The position numbers and the translations under genes were made by a program. Shown in pieces: positions 26,692-34,811 of a stretch of 64,000 bases of DNA; positions within the stretch are counted from its first letter, which is position 1; every line of letters begins with the position of its first letter. Origin of the DNA: Paenibacillus sp. OK003 (GTDB taxonomy: Bacteria > Bacillota > Bacilli > Paenibacillales > Paenibacillaceae); assembly GCF_900109515.1 (NCBI RefSeq), contig NZ_FOBD01000002.1, positions 434,001-498,000 of the forward strand, given 5' to 3'. The notes beneath the pieces are model-generated. The model saw only the letters and a list, made by a program, of their open reading frames with translations. It made no database searches and had not been told where the DNA came from.

Positions 26692-28068
26692 CTACCATCC
26701 ATCCAATCCAAGCTGCTTAGCCTGTTTCTCAACATCCTTGTCATAGGCGGCAGCGCCTTCTGCAGCCGTTTTGATGCCTGAGCCAACCTCGACGGTAATC
26801 TGCTCCAGGCTTGGGCCTTTGACGGGTGAGAGGTATTCCAACGCAGGTGCCGTCTGGTTCGAATCGAAATACGGCAGCATTTCCTTAACAACGGTAGGCA
26901 CACTATCGGGAATCGAGGCCCCCTGAATAAGGAAGGGTCCGGTAGGGGAGGATGCCGCAGCTACAGTCTCTGTTCCTTCGACCGATGCAATAAAGGCCAG
27001 AAACTTTTTGGCTTCCTCGATGTGCTCACTTTCTTTGTAGATGTATGCTCCGCCTGGAAGCCAGATCGTCAGGCCGTTAGCTGATGCATCGTCCCCTGGC
27101 TGGGCGAAGAAACCGATATCCTCTATTTGATCGGGGAAGTTTTGAGCCACGGCTGGAATAGCGGAGGATAGCATTGGATATTGTGCTCCCTTGCCCTCGG
27201 CCAGCATTTTTAATCCGGAATCGTAAGTCGTTGCTAGGAAATCCTTGTTCATGAAGTTCTGGTCATGCAGTTCCTGAAGCTTCTCGAAGCTGCGCAGTGT
27301 GGCAGGTGTGCCTGCAATTGTCGCCTGATGGGATGTAAACTGATTAGCGAAATCCGGTACCTGGGTCTGAATGTTGTAATAATCGGCTAAAACGACCAGT
27401 TGAGAGGTCCAGGAATCCTTATAGGTTCCGATGACGGGGGTAATGCCCGCGGCTTTGATCTTACTGCTGTTCTCCATTAGCTCGTTCCATGTCTTGGGTA
27501 CCGTCAGGTTGAGCTGGCTGTAGATTTTTTTATTGTAGAACCAGCCTCCGGCGGTAGTGGAGCCCGAGGGTACACCATAGATGCGTTCTTTATAGGTTAC
27601 CGCTGGTTTAAAGGCATCCATAATGTTGTCCATAAGTGGTTCATCCGTCAGGTCGAGCAGATTTTTCTCAGGGGACAGCGCCTGCATCAGAGAGCCGGAG
27701 TTATAGAAAAACACATCAGCCATATCTCCGGTGGCGAGCCGGGTCTTCACGGTGTTGTCTCCCTCTGAACCGTTAGGACGGGTCTCCAGCTCGATTTTGA
27801 TATCCGAATTCAGTTTTTGAAAAGCGCTGATGTAAGCATTGGTCTGGTTTACAGCATCCTGTGAATTGTCCACAAGCAGGGTGAGGGTAACTTGCTCCTG
27901 TGAATTGCTCGAGCTTCCGCTGGAGGAGCTGGAACTACTCTCCGTTGTACCGGAGCAGGCGGACAGCACAGCTGCCAGCATGGCCATGGCGCAGATTAGT
28001 ATAGCGGGCTTCGAACGCTGCCTGCTTCTCGGTAGGGCAAATGTGGAGTCCGTTTTTCTCTTAAACAT
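26692..28068 (-). CDS. Extracellular sugar-binding lipoprotein (ABC transporter)
   Basis: 458 residues. I start at the ATG at 28068 (AAGGGGATGAG upstream), not an earlier in-frame ATG at 28149 that lies in the regulatory region. The signal peptide ends in a lipobox LSAC, with Cys38 to be lipidated. A Ser-rich linker follows, then a family 1 solute-binding fold (VTLLVDNSQDAVNQT..., FFYNSGSLMQ). It captures oligosaccharide outside the membrane and delivers it to the two permeases encoded next. Upstream there are a cre-like site and a direct repeat. Confidence 0.93.
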   Translation of the reverse strand: MFKRKTDSTFALPRSRQRSKPAILICAMAMLAAVLSACSGTTESSSSSSSGSSSNSQEQVTLTLLVDNSQDAVNQTNAYISAFQKLNSDIKIELETRPNGSEGDNTVKTRLATGDMADVFFYNSGSLMQALSPEKNLLDLTDEPLMDNIMDAFKPAVTYKERIYGVPSGSTTAGGWFYNKKIYSQLNLTVPKTWNELMENSSKIKAAGITPVIGTYKDSWTSQLVVLADYYNIQTQVPDFANQFTSHQATIAGTPATLRSFEKLQELHDQNFMNKDFLATTYDSGLKMLAEGKGAQYPMLSSAIPAVAQNFPDQIEDIGFFAQPGDDASANGLTIWLPGGAYIYKESEHIEEAKKFLAFIASVEGTETVAAASSPTGPFLIQGASIPDSVPTVVKEMLPYFDSNQTAPALEYLSPVKGPSLEQITVEVGSGIKTAAEGAAAYDKDVEKQAKQLGLDGW

Positions 28069-28126
28069 ATTCTCATCCCCTTGTTGAGATTTTCGATAGC
28101 TACCAAAAGGTAGGCGCTGCCGATGC

Positions 28127-28168
28127 TTATATGTTAAGGGAGCGATCATTTATATGTAAGCGCTCTAT
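28127..28168 (-). promoter_or_regulatory. Operator region of the sugar transport operon: direct repeat and cre-like site
   Basis: TTATATGT occurs twice in the same orientation, starting at 28127 and 28150, 23 bases apart (about two helix turns), the usual layout for an AraC-type response regulator. TGTAAGCGCTCTAT (28155-28168) matches the CcpA cre consensus except at one late position and overlaps the second repeat. Both lie 59-100 bases upstream of the lipoprotein start. Confidence 0.55.
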
Positions 28169-28192
28169 TATTTGGGTGAATGTCAGTTTTTT

Positions 28193-29923
28193 TTAGGTGG
28201 CGGGAAAGCGGAGGATGACCCGGGTGCCATGTCCTAATTCACTTTCCACCTGAAATGTACTGTTTGCACCATAGGTTAGATCCAGTCTCTCCTGCACATT
28301 GCGCAATCCGAAGCCTTGTTGGGTGCTGGATATATCCTTCATGCCGACACCGTTATCCTCCACTGTAAACAGCATATATCCCTCATCCAGAATTCCGGTC
28401 AAACGCAAGGTGCCTTCCCCCACTTTGGGCTCCAGACCGTGATAAATTGCATTTTCCACCAGAGGTTGCAGCATAAGCTTCATCATGCACATTCCCTTGA
28501 TTGCGTCGTCCACCTCTTCAATGTAAGTGAACCGTTCACCAAAGCGGATGCGCTGAATATTCAAATAATGCTCAATATGCTTGAGCTCCTTGTACACCGG
28601 GATACGTTCCTGTCCTTTGTTCAGGCTGAGCTTGAAGCTTTCGGACAGGGATACGGCCATTTGGGCAATAGCCGTGTCTTGCTTCAGCGTGGCCATCCAG
28701 TAGATCGAATCGAGGGTATTGTACAAAAAGTGAGGCTTGATCTGTGATTGAAGAGCTCGAAGCTCTGCCTCACGCTCTTTAAGTTTGGATTGCAGCAGGC
28801 GTTCGTTCAGTTCGTCCCTTTCCATGGCCACTCGCCTGAAGGTTTCGGCAATGACGCCCACTTCGTCCGGGGCAAATCGTTCAGGGAATTTGCTATGGCC
28901 GAGCGTCCAGTCCACCATCATTTTCTTCAACCTCAGTAACGGCCGTGTAATGGTGCCTGAGATGGTGTAGGAGGAGACAAGCGCTATAATGCCGATGAAG
29001 GTGGCGATAAGTGTTGTTGCCCAGCCAATTGAACGGGATTGTTTCAACAATTCGCTGGATTCGACCATGTGAATGAACGTCCAGCCCGTCACGCTATTGC
29101 GATATGTGTTTACCAGGTATCCTTCATGCTCCAGACTTTGGATGACACTTGGCATGGTGCCTGAATCCGATTCCCATCCGGTGTTTGTGCCGTATACCGA
29201 CTGAGTCTTCGTTTGTGCAGTGTCCAGAGCCAAGTAAGAGCCATAGTGGCTGGTGCTGAAAATTTTGTTGAAGATCCCGTCCGAAATGTTGATAATAAGC
29301 AGTCCAATCGTCCTTCCCTCCGGGTCGTCTGCGTCCCGGAATAGCTTGACAGTAGAGAAGGAGTCATCAGAGGTGCCAAACACATCCGAATGATAATATA
29401 CAATTTTTCCTTTGGCTGTAACGGCACGCGAATACCAATCCGAAGCGGTAATGGCGCTATCTTTGTCTGGAATTTCGTAGATGCCTGCCTCATCCGATCG
29501 CCCCTCGCAATACGTGCGAAAATTAAGATCAAGCAGGCAGACGGATGAAATATATTTGCTGTCAATGGTGCTGCTGCTCAGAACGCTTTTGAGACGCTGG
29601 AGTGTTACGCCGTCCGCGGTTTGCTTGCCTCCTTGTGCATTGCTGCCGCGAAGAGCATCCTTAATGCCATCATTCATGACAATGGACATATGCAGATTAT
29701 TAATTGTTTTGAACAGCAGATCGGCTACTTCGCCTGACATCTGCAGCTGCTCCCGGTTTGTCTGTGTGCTAATCTCAACCAGGGTGTGTTTGGCAACATT
29801 GTAGGAGATGAAGCCGAGCAGAAACAGGGAGGGCAGGGAGAGCATAATCATGGCGATCAGAAAACGGGTACGGACGCGTCTAATGCGTGGCATAAATAAC
29901 GTATTCAGCCATTGCTTCATCAT
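28193..29923 (-). CDS. YesM/LytS-family sensor histidine kinase
   Basis: 576 residues. A membrane segment near residues 18-40, an extracytoplasmic sensor region of about 260 residues (Cache-like), a second segment near 300-322, then HAMP. The His_kinase domain contains QIKPHFLYNTL with the phospho-acceptor His near residue 400, and an ATPase domain with VENAIYHG (N box) and DNGVGM (G box). It should sense an extracellular sugar or binding-protein state and phosphorylate the regulator encoded just before it. Its start overlaps that gene's stop by four bases (ATGA). Confidence 0.95.
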   Translation of the reverse strand: MMKQWLNTLFMPRIRRVRTRFLIAMIMLSLPSLFLLGFISYNVAKHTLVEISTQTNREQLQMSGEVADLLFKTINNLHMSIVMNDGIKDALRGSNAQGGKQTADGVTLQRLKSVLSSSTIDSKYISSVCLLDLNFRTYCEGRSDEAGIYEIPDKDSAITASDWYSRAVTAKGKIVYYHSDVFGTSDDSFSTVKLFRDADDPEGRTIGLLIINISDGIFNKIFSTSHYGSYLALDTAQTKTQSVYGTNTGWESDSGTMPSVIQSLEHEGYLVNTYRNSVTGWTFIHMVESSELLKQSRSIGWATTLIATFIGIIALVSSYTISGTITRPLLRLKKMMVDWTLGHSKFPERFAPDEVGVIAETFRRVAMERDELNERLLQSKLKEREAELRALQSQIKPHFLYNTLDSIYWMATLKQDTAIAQMAVSLSESFKLSLNKGQERIPVYKELKHIEHYLNIQRIRFGERFTYIEEVDDAIKGMCMMKLMLQPLVENAIYHGLEPKVGEGTLRLTGILDEGYMLFTVEDNGVGMKDISSTQQGFGLRNVQERLDLTYGANSTFQVESELGHGTRVILRFPAT

Positions 29924-31452
29924 TTCTCACGCTCCTGATGAGATCTGTCTTCTTCACAACTGCTTCTGTACTCCCCAGGGGTTATACCCGTTATTTTCTT
30001 GAAGGTGTCGGTGAAATGTCTATAATTGGGGTACCCGACCCTTGTACCTGTTTCATGGACACGTAATCCTTGAGACAGCATGGACTTCGCAAGATCAATC
30101 CGCATATGGGTCAAATACTTAATATAGGATGTTCCCGTCTGTTCTTTGAAGAGAAGGCTGAAATAAGTCGGATTTAATTCGGCATATTGTGCAACCTCCT
30201 GTAATGAGATATCAGAGGAATAATGCTCTTTCATATAAGATAGCGCTTTCAAAATAGCAGGGTGCCTGGATGTTACATTCGGTTCAGTGACAGCCTGAAA
30301 AACGAGGTCCAATTGCTCGCGAAGCCAATCGAACATGGCATCTCGTGTATGCAAGCCATGAATCTGTTCAAGTGCAGGAGAGAGGGCAATGGGGTCACCC
30401 CCTTGTTTACGGGCTGTATCCAGCGCTATGTAGATAAGTCGCAGCGATTCTTTTTCGATCGGTTCAGGTCCAATCTGCGAAGTCTTGCTCCAGGCCTGGA
30501 ACTGATCCAAGGCCATCATCAGTGCTCGGCGGTCACGGGTTCGCAGACACAGCTCGAGGTCGTTTCTATGCTGCGTCATAACATCCACGACAGACTGTTC
30601 TATCTGGACCATATCCGAATATGCGACGCAGGGCTGCCCGGTGAATCGAGCATGTCGTAACGCCTTGCGGGCCTCCTGGTAACTTTGCTGTGCCTGATGG
30701 AGCGAATACGCATTGCCTATCCCGATAACGAGAGGGCTGCAATCCGACAAAGGTGACAGCGTGGAATGAATTTCATTGATGGTTACAGATACATATCCTT
30801 CGACAGCAGGCATGACAGGGAACATAGCCAGAACATAATCCCCTCCAGTTCCTGTACGTATGTATTGATAACCGGGACAATCAGGCTCAGGAGGGGAGAT
30901 CGGGGAACTCAGAGCGACTGCGCGAATTTCTGTAATCTGGTCGGCCTCCGGGCCGAACAGTTCCTTCCACTTTGGGATAGCCTCACTTCCGAGAACCATG
31001 AGATCCATCGTTGCCTTTTCCAACAGCTCCTGTTTTCCGGTTGACCACTGGTTTTGAAGTGTAACAAGAGTCTGATGACGCTTAAGCCGATCAACCGTTT
31101 TTACCAGTGCCTGTTCAACATGTTCAATCGTAATGGGTTTCTCCAGATAATCGATAACGCCCAAATGGATGGCACGCCTTACATAATCAAATTCATTAAA
31201 GCCGCTGAAGACAATACAGGCAATATCGGGATGAATAGCTGTAAGCTTCTCGATCAATTCAAGTCCATTCAATCCAGGCATGCGAATATCGGTAAGAATA
31301 ATGTCAGGCTGAAGCTCCTGGACTATTCGGAGCGCAGATAGTCCGTCCCCAGCGGTCCCAACCAACTCGATTCCATACCTTGTCCAGTCGATCATTCCTT
31401 GCAGACCCTGAATAACGATGGATTCATCATCACATACAACGGCTCTCAGCAT
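29920..31452 (-). CDS. YesN-type response regulator with AraC output domain
   Basis: 510 residues from the ATG at 31452, chosen for its GAAAGGAAGG ribosome site; the frame stays open upstream but lacks one. The receiver domain has the acidic pair DDE at 8-10, phospho-acceptor Asp55 in ILTDIRMPG, and a Lys in YLEKP. A variable middle of about 280 residues follows. The C-terminal AraC double helix-turn-helix includes SDISLQEVAQYAELNPTYFSLLFK and the FTDTFKKITGITPGEYR signature. First gene of the leftward operon; it probably activates the downstream transporter promoter at 28127. Confidence 0.95.
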   Translation of the reverse strand: MLRAVVCDDESIVIQGLQGMIDWTRYGIELVGTAGDGLSALRIVQELQPDIILTDIRMPGLNGLELIEKLTAIHPDIACIVFSGFNEFDYVRRAIHLGVIDYLEKPITIEHVEQALVKTVDRLKRHQTLVTLQNQWSTGKQELLEKATMDLMVLGSEAIPKWKELFGPEADQITEIRAVALSSPISPPEPDCPGYQYIRTGTGGDYVLAMFPVMPAVEGYVSVTINEIHSTLSPLSDCSPLVIGIGNAYSLHQAQQSYQEARKALRHARFTGQPCVAYSDMVQIEQSVVDVMTQHRNDLELCLRTRDRRALMMALDQFQAWSKTSQIGPEPIEKESLRLIYIALDTARKQGGDPIALSPALEQIHGLHTRDAMFDWLREQLDLVFQAVTEPNVTSRHPAILKALSYMKEHYSSDISLQEVAQYAELNPTYFSLLFKEQTGTSYIKYLTHMRIDLAKSMLSQGLRVHETGTRVGYPNYRHFTDTFKKITGITPGEYRSSCEEDRSHQEREK

Positions 31453-31704
31453 GGTGTAATCCTTCCTTTCGGGAGAAGACTCATTGAAATGCACATTAGC
31501 GTTACCGTCTTCCGTGGTACTAGTATAACAGCGTTTGGCAGCGGTGGAAGCTGCTCGAATACACTTTTTTATTCCTGTCTGCAAGAGCGTGAAAAAGGCA
31601 TAATCCCCGACAAATGCGGGCATACTTTGCTTCATGCGATGAATGATGAGTAGGGCAGAAGGCGTTACAAATAGATCAAGATTTAAATTTATTTGAGAAA
31701 AGAC

Positions 31705-31826
31705 TTGAAATGTGAAAAAGTTCACATTATAATGAGTGCATGAAGTGAAATTAATCACAAAGATGACAAGTTGGTAGTGAATATTTTCACATTTATTCTC
31801 TAAGTTGATTAGTGAATTTGTTCACA
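31705..31826 (+). promoter_or_regulatory. Promoter with four evenly spaced GTGAA-N4-TTCAC operators (Rex- or Fnr-like)
   Basis: TTGAAA (31705-31710), exactly 17 bases, TATAAT (31728-31733). The spacer is filled by palindrome TGTGAAAAAGTTCACA (31711-31726). Three more follow: AGTGAAATTAATCACA (31744-31759), AGTGAATATTTTCACA (31776-31791), AGTGAATTTGTTCACA (31811-31826). Start-to-start distances are 33, 32 and 35 bases, near three helix turns. The shared core WGTGAA-N4-WTCACA fits both the NADH-sensing repressor Rex and Fnr/Crp-type sites; overlap with the promoter favours repression. Confidence 0.85.
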
Positions 31827-31927
31827 ACTGTTAAAGCAAGTGCCGCAGCCTATTTTCAGTAATTCAGCAACTAATAATAAATGGATGAGAATTTCTTATA
31901 TTTTATACTCCAAGGGGGAACCTTATC

Positions 31928-33289
31928 ATGAAAATCGCAGTTATCGGATGTACACATGCAGGAACCGCAGCTATCGTTAACACCGCCAAATTGTACCCGG
32001 ATGCTACCATTACAGTGTATGAGCGCAATGACAACATCTCCTTCTTATCATGTGGCATTGCGCTTTATGTTGGTGGCGTGGTGAAAGATCCAGATGGACT
32101 GTTCTATTCTTCGCCAAACCAACTGGCCGAGCTCGGTGTCGTTACCAAAATGCTTCATGAAGTGACGTCAGTAGATGCTGCGGGTCACAAACTTCAGGCT
32201 AAAAACTTGAAAACAGGGGAAGAATTCGAAGATACCTTTGACAAGCTGATCGTGACCACGGGTTCCTGGCCTGTCGTACCGAAGCTGGAAGGCATCGAGA
32301 TGGACAACATTTTATTATGCAAAAACTACAACCATTCCAACACGATTATTGAGAAAGCCAAACATGCCAAACGTATTACCGTGGTAGGAGCAGGGTATAT
32401 CGGCATCGAGCTGGTGGAGGCTTTCCAAATGAACGGCAAGGAAGTTACACTGATCGATAGTGTGGACCGGATTTTGAACAAATATCTAGACCCCGAGTTC
32501 ACGGATGCCATTGAAGAAACGTTGACTGGACACGGCATCAAGCTGGCGCTGGGCCAAACTGTTCAGAAGTTTACCGGAGAAAATGGCAAAGTGAACAAGG
32601 TCATTACCTCCAAAGGAGAGTTCGATACAGACCTCGTTATTCTGTGCATTGGTTTCCGTCCAAATACCGAGCTGCTCAAAGGCCAAGTGGATATGCTGCC
32701 GAACGGCGCAATCATCGTGGATAAATATATGCAAACCAGCCAAAAAGACGTCTTCGCTGCCGGAGACAGCTGTGCAATTCATTACAACCCAACTGGCAAG
32801 GCAGCGTACATTCCACTGGCAACTAATGCGGTGCGGATGGGTACGCTCGTAGCACGGAACCTGGTTCGTCCTACGACACGGTACATGGGTACACAAGGCA
32901 CATCAGGTATTAAAATTTATGAACAAAATATTGCAGGCACAGGCTTGACGGAAGCATCTGCTGCGGATGAGGGTCTGGTGGTTGAAGCTGTAACGCTTGA
33001 AGATGCTTACCGTCCAGAGTTCATGCCAACGGCAGAGAAGCTGCTGCTCAAAGTAATCTATGAACAGGCTACACGCCGCATTGTTGGTGCGCAGGTGATG
33101 TCACAGGCTGATCTGACACAGTCGATCAATACGATCTCTGTCTGCATCCAGAACAACATGACGGTAGATGAGCTGGCCTTCGTCGACTTCTTCTTCCAGC
33201 CACATTACAACAAACCGTGGAACTTCCTGAATTCGGCTGGTCTTCAGGCGCTGCCACCAGTAGAAGTAAAAACACCAGCAATGGTATAA
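31928..33289 (+). CDS. NADH oxidase / CoA-disulfide reductase family flavoprotein
   Basis: 453 residues. FAD-binding N-terminus (KIAVIGCTHAGTAAI), single redox Cys42 in NISFLSCGIALYVGG, NADH-binding motif VVGAGYIGIELVE, second FAD motif VFAAGDS and a C-terminal dimerisation domain. The family includes water-forming NADH oxidases that use a Cys sulfenate, CoA-disulfide reductases and NADH peroxidases; sequence alone does not separate them, but the SCGI context and likely Rex control favour water-forming NADH oxidase. The ATG at 31928 follows AAGGGGGAA. It is regulated by the operator array at 31705-31826 and ended by a terminator at 33303. Confidence 0.9.
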   Translation: MKIAVIGCTHAGTAAIVNTAKLYPDATITVYERNDNISFLSCGIALYVGGVVKDPDGLFYSSPNQLAELGVVTKMLHEVTSVDAAGHKLQAKNLKTGEEFEDTFDKLIVTTGSWPVVPKLEGIEMDNILLCKNYNHSNTIIEKAKHAKRITVVGAGYIGIELVEAFQMNGKEVTLIDSVDRILNKYLDPEFTDAIEETLTGHGIKLALGQTVQKFTGENGKVNKVITSKGEFDTDLVILCIGFRPNTELLKGQVDMLPNGAIIVDKYMQTSQKDVFAAGDSCAIHYNPTGKAAYIPLATNAVRMGTLVARNLVRPTTRYMGTQGTSGIKIYEQNIAGTGLTEASAADEGLVVEAVTLEDAYRPEFMPTAEKLLLKVIYEQATRRIVGAQVMSQADLTQSINTISVCIQNNMTVDELAFVDFFFQPHYNKPWNFLNSAGLQALPPVEVKTPAMV

Positions 33290-33302
33290 CCATAAATATG
33301 GG

Positions 33303-33338
33303 AGAACTGCCGCATTCATTCTGCGGTAGTTCTTTTTT
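33303..33338 (+). terminator. Terminator after the NADH oxidase gene
   Basis: GAACTGCCGCA pairs with TGCGGTAGTTC (one mismatch) across TTCATTC and is followed by six Ts, then a further T-rich run. Confidence 0.9.
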
Positions 33339-33501
33339 GTTTTTTTTGGATATCAAGCAAGACACAACGGAAATATTAAAATGTAGTTTTCAGACTTTGT
33401 GATAAAAGTAACAAACCTCTTGAAACCTTCGCGATACAATGAACATATCAACAAAACAGGTTGAATTATGATGTTCATGAACTGTGAAGGAGAGGATCGT
33501 T

Positions 33502-34356
33502 ATGGCAGCAAAAACACCTCTTGAGGTTGCACAATATACGGCGCATACGGGGATGAAGAAAGCCCAGAATCCAGTGTCCTCCGTATTGATACTCAGTTTT
33601 CTGGCGGGCGCTTTTATTGCGCTTGGATTTCTGCTGGATATTCGGGTCATTGCCTCTGCTCCGGCCGAGTGGGGCAGCTTGGTTAATCTGATTGGTGCAG
33701 CAGTGTTCCCGGTAGGTTTAATATTGGTGCTGATTGGCGGCGGGGAACTGCTGACAGGTAATATGATGGCCGTTCCACTCGCGACGATTGCACGCAAACT
33801 GTCCGCAGGCAACATGCTGAAGAATCTCACCTTAGTCACGATAGGTAATTTCCTTGGGGCGATCTTTGTGGCCTACGCGTTTGGGCATGTGCTCGGACTG
33901 ACGGCAGAGGGGGCTTATTTGACGAAAGTGGTGGATATGGCTGGACACAAGCTGGATGATAGCTTCCTTCAGGCTTTTATATCCGGGATCGGGTGTAACT
34001 GGCTGGTAGCTCTCGCAGTATGGCTGTCCTACGCATCGGATACGATGAGTGGAAAAGTATTGGGCATTTGGTTCCCAACGATGGCCTTTGTGGCTATTGG
34101 ATTTCAGCACGTTGTCGCTAACATGTTCCTGATTCCAGCGGCGATCTTCGAAGGGCATTATTCGTGGGGACAATACGTCATGAATTTCATTCCGGTATGG
34201 CTTGGCAACCTGACGGGAGGGGCGCTGTTTGTTGCAGCTGCTTACTGGATGGTGTACCTGCGCAAGCATGAGCCGGAAGTGAAGCCTGAGGTGGCCATGG
34301 CGGCGGCCCAGCCTGTGGAAACGGAAGCCAGACCGATGTGGAGCAAGCAGGCGTAG
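33502..34356 (+). CDS. Formate/nitrite channel (FNT family)
   Basis: 284 residues from the ATG at 33502 behind GAAGGAGAGG; an upstream in-frame GTG at 33484 has no ribosome site. Six membrane segments and the FNT hallmarks GGGELLTGNM and GIGCNWLVALAVWLSYAS. FNT proteins form pentameric channels for formate, nitrite, hydrosulfide or lactate. The molybdopterin oxidoreductase gene downstream points to formate, and the NADH oxidase upstream suggests a role when oxygen is limiting. The 20-residue C-terminus is polar and cytoplasmic. Separate terminators on both sides suggest its own promoter, which I cannot place with confidence. Confidence 0.93.
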   Translation: MAAKTPLEVAQYTAHTGMKKAQNPVSSVLILSFLAGAFIALGFLLDIRVIASAPAEWGSLVNLIGAAVFPVGLILVLIGGGELLTGNMMAVPLATIARKLSAGNMLKNLTLVTIGNFLGAIFVAYAFGHVLGLTAEGAYLTKVVDMAGHKLDDSFLQAFISGIGCNWLVALAVWLSYASDTMSGKVLGIWFPTMAFVAIGFQHVVANMFLIPAAIFEGHYSWGQYVMNFIPVWLGNLTGGALFVAAAYWMVYLRKHEPEVKPEVAMAAAQPVETEARPMWSKQA

Positions 34357-34445
34357 CGGAATTTTGCCGAGTAATTGAGTAGCGTTGTAAACGTGGTACA
34401 AGTGCGAAAACGAATGAAAAGACGAGTGCAAAGTAAACAGGAGAG

Positions 34446-34511
34446 GCGATTCTGATCTCGTTCAAGTCATGGCTGTCTGCTGTGATGGACGGGAGAGGAA
34501 TCGCTTTTTTT
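34446..34511 (+). terminator. Terminator after the FNT channel gene
   Basis: GCGATTC (34446-34452) pairs with GAATCGC (34498-34504), with CTC/GAG pairing inside, followed by seven Ts. Confidence 0.75.
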
Positions 34512-34535
34512 AATGTAAAAATATCCACGCAAAAT

Positions 34536-34586
34536 AAATTCGCCATGACAAGGTTCGGGGGAACGAAACCTGTTCATGGCGAATTT
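34536..34586. repeat. Perfect 13-bp-stem hairpin without T tract
   Basis: AAATTCGCCATGA (34536-34548) pairs without mismatch with TCATGGCGAATTT (34574-34586); inside, GGTTCG/CGAAACC extends the fold. It follows a complete terminator by 25 bases and is not itself followed by Ts, so it is probably a binding site, RNA structure or mobile-element remnant. The rest of 34587-34811 shows no gene. Confidence 0.7.
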
Positions 34587-34811
34587 CGGGAGTGGTCCAT
34601 GATATGGCATGAGGAGGAAGTGGGGAAACACTAGCCTAATGCCTTATTTTTAATTTACCCCTGAATTTCGAGATTGAATCAAAGGGAAAAAAGATTTTTT
34701 TGAAAAAAATGTGGAGCGGTTGTGGCGGTAAAAAAAAGACTGTTCTCTTTACGCGATTACCAGGAAGAAGATATGATATGAGGATAGCTTTGAAGGGGGA
34801 GGGACTTGTAT

